Positions 59,423 through 64,000 of a stretch of 64,000 nt of DNA are shown here, piece after piece. Numbering within the stretch: the stretch's first letter is position 1; each line of letters begins with the position of its first letter. This DNA comes from an uncultured bacterium. Its GTDB lineage: Bacteria > Bacteroidota > Rhodothermia > Rhodothermales > UBA10348. The notes under the pieces are model-generated. The model had not been told where the DNA came from and searched no databases. It saw nothing but the letters and a program-made list of their open reading frames with translations. The translations under genes were made by a program, and so were the position numbers. The DNA is taken from positions 317,323-381,322 of the forward strand of contig CALSQR010000002.1 in the NCBI GenBank assembly GCA_943788505.1. Direction: 5' to 3'.

Positions 59423-61692
59423 CGCGGTTGTCACACATATTATGTACGTGCCTCGTGACTGTCTTCGTGTGCACAGCGCTGGCGCCTACCCTTCACGCAC
59501 AAGTTGTTCAGGGCAGAGTGGTCGATGAAGCCGGCCTTGCAGTACCCGGTGTTAATATTCTTATCACGGGCACCGATTCAGGGACGGCCTCTGATACAGA
59601 AGGCCGATACCGCCTTGGTTTGCCAAGCGCGGGTACCTTCGTGCTTCGTTTTTCATCGATTGGATTCCATGATCGGTTGGAAACGATTCGCGTTGGAGAT
59701 TCGGATGAGCTTCTACTAGATGTCCAACTGAAGGAACGAGTGCTTCTCGGAGATGAGATCGTAGTGACAGCCTCAAGACAAGAGCAGGCAGCTCTCAACG
59801 TGCCCGTATCTGTATCTGTCCTTTCAGCAGATGACCTTACGCGTCGAAATACCGTGGTATTAGATGATGCACTGCGCAGCGTCTCCGGCGTTACGGTGTT
59901 AGGGAATCAGATAAATGTGAGAGGATCTAGCGGATTCGCCTATAACACTGGAAGCCGTGTCTTGCTCATGCTAGACGGCATGCCATTGCTTACGCCAGAC
60001 TCCGACGGTGTACCGCTTGAAGTACTTCCAGCATCCGAGATCGAGCAGATTGAGGTGCTAAAAGGACCTGGATCAGCTCTGTATGGAAGCGGGGCGCTAG
60101 GCGGCGTGATTAACGTGATCACGCGGAAAATGCCCGATAAGCCAGAGACTTCTATCCGATCCTTTGCCGGCGTGTGGGACCCAGTTCGACACAAGGTCTG
60201 GAGGGATGGATGGCAACATGGCAACGAGTACCGTCCATTCTGGGGCATGACAGTATCTCATGCCACGCGTAGCTCGGCCAAGTTCTCGTGGTGGACCAGT
60301 CTTTCGTTTCGAAGAGACGCTGGATATTTAGCGCTGTCAGGACGAGATGTCTTTCACGGATTTGCCAAGACAAGTTGGCAACCCTCTTCCTCGTGGCGCC
60401 TAGAAACGCTCGTTGGAATCATGGCCAGACAGCGGGACAATTTCATCTTCTGGGAATCCGCGCGTAATGTGCTTACCCCTGGTCGGGCCAGCTTCGGAGA
60501 TGCTCCGGTAGAGCCGGGAAGCTCGCCAAATGGGGCTCCGGATGATTTTGTACGCCAAATCAGTCTACTTCCCGTCCTGACTCATTTTGTCAATTCGACT
60601 TTTTTCTATGAAGTGCGATTGCGCGGCTTCGGCACACTCATTCGACCTATTTCGGATGAAACTGGAGAACGGAAGAAGCTATCTGAAGGCACCGTTGGAG
60701 CGCGCTATGGTGGCGAAGTGCAAGCCAACTGGATTCCCTCGAATCGAAGACGCTTTGTGGCAGGTTTTTCAAGAGATGCTATCACAACCAGGAGCAGTTT
60801 CTTCGTCACTAATGACGGAGATGAACTAGGCGGTCAGCCAGAAATTGCCGCGTTTTTACATGCCGAAGAACGATTAACGCCCAACCTTGAACTAGTTCTC
60901 GGTGCTAGATATGACCATTACCGCATCGATGCTCGCGACACAGAACAACGTGTCAGTCCAAAATTGAGCCTTGCTTGGACGGGATGGAGCGGGAAAACGC
61001 TTCGCTTTGCTTGGGGGGACGGATTCCGAGTGCCCTCTTTTGCGGAACGTTTCACGGATAATCGAGACTATCTACCAATCGTGCGCAATCTCGAGCTTCG
61101 ACCAGAACGCAGTCGTAGTTTGGAAGTAGGTTTTCGGGGTATTTCTAAGGATCTCTTCCCTGGCTTTGTTTCTTGGGACATTTCTGTCTTCCGAAACACC
61201 TACGAAGGGTTCATAGAGCCCCGCTTGGTACCAGCTGAACAAGCGTTCCAGTTTATCAACCTTCCGCAGGCTCGCATCGTTGGTGTTGAATCCATGCTGG
61301 AGTGGCAATCCGACACAGGCTTCCTACATCTTAGTCTTGGATATACTTGGCTACATACGGAGGAGACGAAATCGGGTGAAGAACTTCCCTTCCGACCCAA
61401 TCATCAAGTTGTATCGACTATCGAGGTGCAAGCGACGCGAACTATTAGGATTGGACTCGATGGTCGCTGGATCTCTGAGCCTGGTAGGCTTGAGACCGAT
61501 TTCGCGCGTTTTGTTACCGATGCAGACATGATGGTAGATACTCGCGTACTGGATTTTCGTACATCCACAAAGCAAGGACCCTTCACGTTTGCGCTGATCG
61601 TAAATAACATACTGGAATACCACTACGTTGACCGGCCCGCCATTCTCGGTGAGCCCCGCCGGTTTACGATCCAGGCTACGTGGAAACACTGA
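59419..61692 (+). CDS. TonB-dependent receptor with N-terminal carboxypeptidase-regulatory-like domain
   Basis: Signal peptide, 'VQGRVVDEAGLAVPGVNILITGTDSGTASDTEGRYRL', plug 'GDEIVVTASRQEQ...LKGPGSALYGSGALGGVINVITR', C-terminal beta-barrel. Confidence 0.93.
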   Translation: MTRLSHILCTCLVTVFVCTALAPTLHAQVVQGRVVDEAGLAVPGVNILITGTDSGTASDTEGRYRLGLPSAGTFVLRFSSIGFHDRLETIRVGDSDELLLDVQLKERVLLGDEIVVTASRQEQAALNVPVSVSVLSADDLTRRNTVVLDDALRSVSGVTVLGNQINVRGSSGFAYNTGSRVLLMLDGMPLLTPDSDGVPLEVLPASEIEQIEVLKGPGSALYGSGALGGVINVITRKMPDKPETSIRSFAGVWDPVRHKVWRDGWQHGNEYRPFWGMTVSHATRSSAKFSWWTSLSFRRDAGYLALSGRDVFHGFAKTSWQPSSSWRLETLVGIMARQRDNFIFWESARNVLTPGRASFGDAPVEPGSSPNGAPDDFVRQISLLPVLTHFVNSTFFYEVRLRGFGTLIRPISDETGERKKLSEGTVGARYGGEVQANWIPSNRRRFVAGFSRDAITTRSSFFVTNDGDELGGQPEIAAFLHAEERLTPNLELVLGARYDHYRIDARDTEQRVSPKLSLAWTGWSGKTLRFAWGDGFRVPSFAERFTDNRDYLPIVRNLELRPERSRSLEVGFRGISKDLFPGFVSWDISVFRNTYEGFIEPRLVPAEQAFQFINLPQARIVGVESMLEWQSDTGFLHLSLGYTWLHTEETKSGEELPFRPNHQVVSTIEVQATRTIRIGLDGRWISEPGRLETDFARFVTDADMMVDTRVLDFRTSTKQGPFTFALIVNNILEYHYVDRPAILGEPRRFTIQATWKH

Positions 61693-61701
61693 TGAGTATG
61701 C

Positions 61702-62247
61702 TTACCAACCCATCCGCTGTTTCAACGACGTGACGTGCGCAATGTGATGGTCCCCATGCCAAGCATACATCTGAAGTAGCTCATCGACCGACATTATCCC
61801 ATTGTCTGGATGATCTATATTTCGGCCGAAGTCACTGTCCTGCATGGCATTAAGTGTTGCTACCCACCGAGCATGCAGCCCGTCCAGTAATCCAAGTGAC
61901 ACATCCACAGGCACGGACTGCGTGTCCGCTAAATCTGCCCATGCTTTTTCGTCGTATGCCGTGACCCGAGGATGGTCCTCTGTAAGGGCTAATCTGAAGC
62001 GGATGTACGCATTGGCATGACTGTCAAACAGGTGATGGACGACTTGTCGAACAGTCCACCCTTCTTCCCTGTATCGCGTGTCGAGCATAGAATCCGTCAT
62101 ACCACGCACGGCATCCCTCAATGCGTTTGGTACCGAGGCTATTTGGAGGATATACCCTCTCCTATCCTCGATCGATGGATTTGGCTTGAACGAAAAGCGC
62201 CCAATTGGGAAGCGGGGATCTGACGAAGAGTCCATTTGTCGTATCAT
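61702..62247 (-). CDS. DinB/YfiT-like metal-dependent hydrolase (putative bacillithiol transferase family)
   Basis: 'REEGWTVRQVVHHLFDSHANAYIRFRLALTED', 'YAWHGDHHIAHVTSLKQRMGW' with the DinB-fold His triad. Confidence 0.87.
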   Translation of the reverse strand: MIRQMDSSSDPRFPIGRFSFKPNPSIEDRRGYILQIASVPNALRDAVRGMTDSMLDTRYREEGWTVRQVVHHLFDSHANAYIRFRLALTEDHPRVTAYDEKAWADLADTQSVPVDVSLGLLDGLHARWVATLNAMQDSDFGRNIDHPDNGIMSVDELLQMYAWHGDHHIAHVTSLKQRMGW

Positions 62248-62323
62248 AAAATCTAGATGGGCATTGCGCTGGTAGCGACCAGACTTTCCAATGCCGCTCT
62301 GGCCGTTACATGCAGTTTCTCTC

Positions 62324-62674
62324 TTAAAACGGCTTCATTACTCCCGTCCAGGCAGCCAGGAGAATCAAAATGATGGCAATCCACCAGCCCTTGCCTGCAT
62401 CCACACGCTTTGTCAAGGCAGGGAATCCGCCCAATACCAGAAACAGGACTAGTTTGACATACATCCAACCTGGCCACGGCCAGTTGATGCCAAGTCTGGC
62501 TAGCATACCGAATCCTGCTACTAAAATGAGCAGCAGTCCGACGCCATGAAATACAGAAAGTATACGAGGGCGATCACCAGCACCCATTTGACGGTGCATG
62601 AGCAAACCGCCCAATGAAAGCGTGAGCAATACCAAACCGCTCAGATGCATGAGCAAGTAGAATGAATGAGGCAT
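62324..62674 (-). CDS. Small hypothetical integral membrane protein
   Basis: Four hydrophobic segments, 'LMHLSGLVLLTLSLGGLLM', 'GVGLLLILVAGFGML', 'YVKLVLFLVLGGF', 'WWIAIILILLAAWTGV'. Confidence 0.6.
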   Translation of the reverse strand: MPHSFYLLMHLSGLVLLTLSLGGLLMHRQMGAGDRPRILSVFHGVGLLLILVAGFGMLARLGINWPWPGWMYVKLVLFLVLGGFPALTKRVDAGKGWWIAIILILLAAWTGVMKPF

Positions 62675-62705
62675 GGGTCAGTAGATGAATTCGGAAGGGT
62701 TGGGC

Positions 62706-63440
62706 TTATTCGAAAAATAGGTCGGTAAACCCGTGCATGCGTGAAGCTGCATCAAATATCGCATGCAGCACTCCAGGCCCTGGCAATAGCCAGTGTTCAG
62801 GTTCAGTGATGTGGTGAAGCTGGCAATCAGCTAGATAATGAGCAAGCCCGTCTGCCTCACCAGGAAGTGCATAATTTGACTTGGTACCCATCAAAAAGGC
62901 ATGATCCACGCGACCACGTATCCCTGACAAAACACCTTCCGTGACCTCGATGTCACTCGTATCAACTTGGTGCAATGGATCGAAAGCTGCTGCTCGATCC
63001 AATAAATCAGGTACCCATCGCCCTGGGGCTATCCATTGTTTACCGGTCCAGACGAGGGCAATAGCAGTAGGAAGGTCAGCTGGCACCGCAGTCCTTTCGA
63101 TACCGATACGCTCCCGAAGGTGGCGCAATTGGGCTTCCTGACGCGCCAAGCGCTCCATAGCCTGATTGAGCAATCCGGCATGTCGACCCATTGAAAGAAC
63201 ACCTGCCACTACCTGCTTCAGGGTCTGAGGCGTAAAATGGCTGATTACATCATTTAGATCGGAATTTGTGCCAGAAGAACCATTACCGCGGACATCCGCC
63301 TGATGCCTCTGGTTCGAATCAAACGTACCCGTCTTGGACGTTTCCGCCTCTGGGAAGCCTTCCGCAAACGTACTAATCCATTCCTTTGCCGCCTCTGGAA
63401 ATGGGCCACCCGTAATGAATGCAGACGTGTCTGAGCTCAT
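62706..63440 (-). CDS. Hypothetical protein
   Basis: 244-aa ORF with ATGA overlap with the upstream amidase gene; no motif recognised. Confidence 0.5.
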   Translation of the reverse strand: MSSDTSAFITGGPFPEAAKEWISTFAEGFPEAETSKTGTFDSNQRHQADVRGNGSSGTNSDLNDVISHFTPQTLKQVVAGVLSMGRHAGLLNQAMERLARQEAQLRHLRERIGIERTAVPADLPTAIALVWTGKQWIAPGRWVPDLLDRAAAFDPLHQVDTSDIEVTEGVLSGIRGRVDHAFLMGTKSNYALPGEADGLAHYLADCQLHHITEPEHWLLPGPGVLHAIFDAASRMHGFTDLFFE

Positions 63441-63997
63441 CGAATCGGTGGCCGCTGCTTGTGATGGTTCGTGTTCGACTGGAAAAGAGAAGCCACAGCT
63501 AAGGCAGATTCGTCTTCCCAGAGTCCACCAACAAAGGTGATGGATGCAGGATTTCTGCGTTCAGGAATGGGCGAATCATCAACTTCATTGAAATGGTGAG
63601 GCACCGTGACACTTGGATGCCCAGTGAGATTCGTAATGCTAAGCCCACGATTACCAAACGAAGGCATTACCAATACATCTATCTCATCGAACATGAGCTT
63701 CATTGCACGCATAAGTACTGTCCTGACCCTGCTTGCATTTACGTATTCAACTGCAGGAACGAATCGTGCACGCCTAAATGTGGTCGGCCAAGCTCCTTGA
63801 TCTTGACGAACCAACAAATCGTCCCGGTTGGTAAGCGTAAGCTGATCGAACGCCGCCGCCGCTTCAACGCGCAGCATCATCAGAATGGGGCCGGGATCGA
63901 TGTCTGGGAATTCAACAGGTTTCAAATCGACCCCTGCTTCACGTAAAACATCTAATACGGCCCTGTCTTCTAAGTTTTCAAAGGCGCCGCTTAGCAT
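63437..63997 (-). CDS. Amidase (amidase signature family), C-terminal part, cut by the window edge
   Basis: 'DLKPVEFPD', 'DEIDVLVMPSFGNRGLSITNLTGHPSVTVPHHF', typical of an amidase C-terminus; the ORF runs off the window end. Confidence 0.7.
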   Translation of the reverse strand: MLSGAFENLEDRAVLDVLREAGVDLKPVEFPDIDPGPILMMLRVEAAAAFDQLTLTNRDDLLVRQDQGAWPTTFRRARFVPAVEYVNASRVRTVLMRAMKLMFDEIDVLVMPSFGNRGLSITNLTGHPSVTVPHHFNEVDDSPIPERRNPASITFVGGLWEDESALAVASLFQSNTNHHKQRPPIR

Positions 63998-64000
63998 TCC

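Overview
The window is 64 kb of bacterial chromosome at about 50% GC. It looks Bacteroidota/Rhodothermota-like: a T9SS-type C-terminal sorting domain, SUMF1, DUF4097 and TonB-receptor genes, and a bacterial family B polymerase. The lineage call is inference. The core is the conserved block tRNA-Thr(TGT)-Tyr-Gly-Thr(GGT)-tuf-tRNA-Trp-secE-nusG-rplK-rplA-rplJ-rplL-rpoB-rpoC on the minus strand. Other modules are pdhABC, icd, a queuosine-mannosyltransferase-like gene, comF, a family B DNA polymerase, GH20, a Gfo/Idh-isomerase-SUMF1 operon, egtB-egtD, acyl-CoA carboxylase, acyl-CoA dehydrogenase plus a truncated thiolase plus TetR, an ECF sigma/HEAT anti-sigma/DUF4097 x2 operon, ispD-ispF-dedA, queA, a TonB receptor and an amidase. 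I found no CRISPR array, prophage or transposon. The observations most worth a second look are: (1) a five-repeat secreted protein split by an in-frame TGA; (2) a thiolase lacking its catalytic N-terminal half, abutting a TetR gene; (3) a bacterial homologue of the eukaryotic tRNA-queuosine mannosyltransferase (GTDC1/QTMAN), with queA in the same window; (4) a translationally coupled ECF/HEAT-anti-sigma/beta-repeat operon; (5) near-perfect long palindromes filling the gaps between tRNA genes and between rplL and rpoB. None of these is proven to be a new system.
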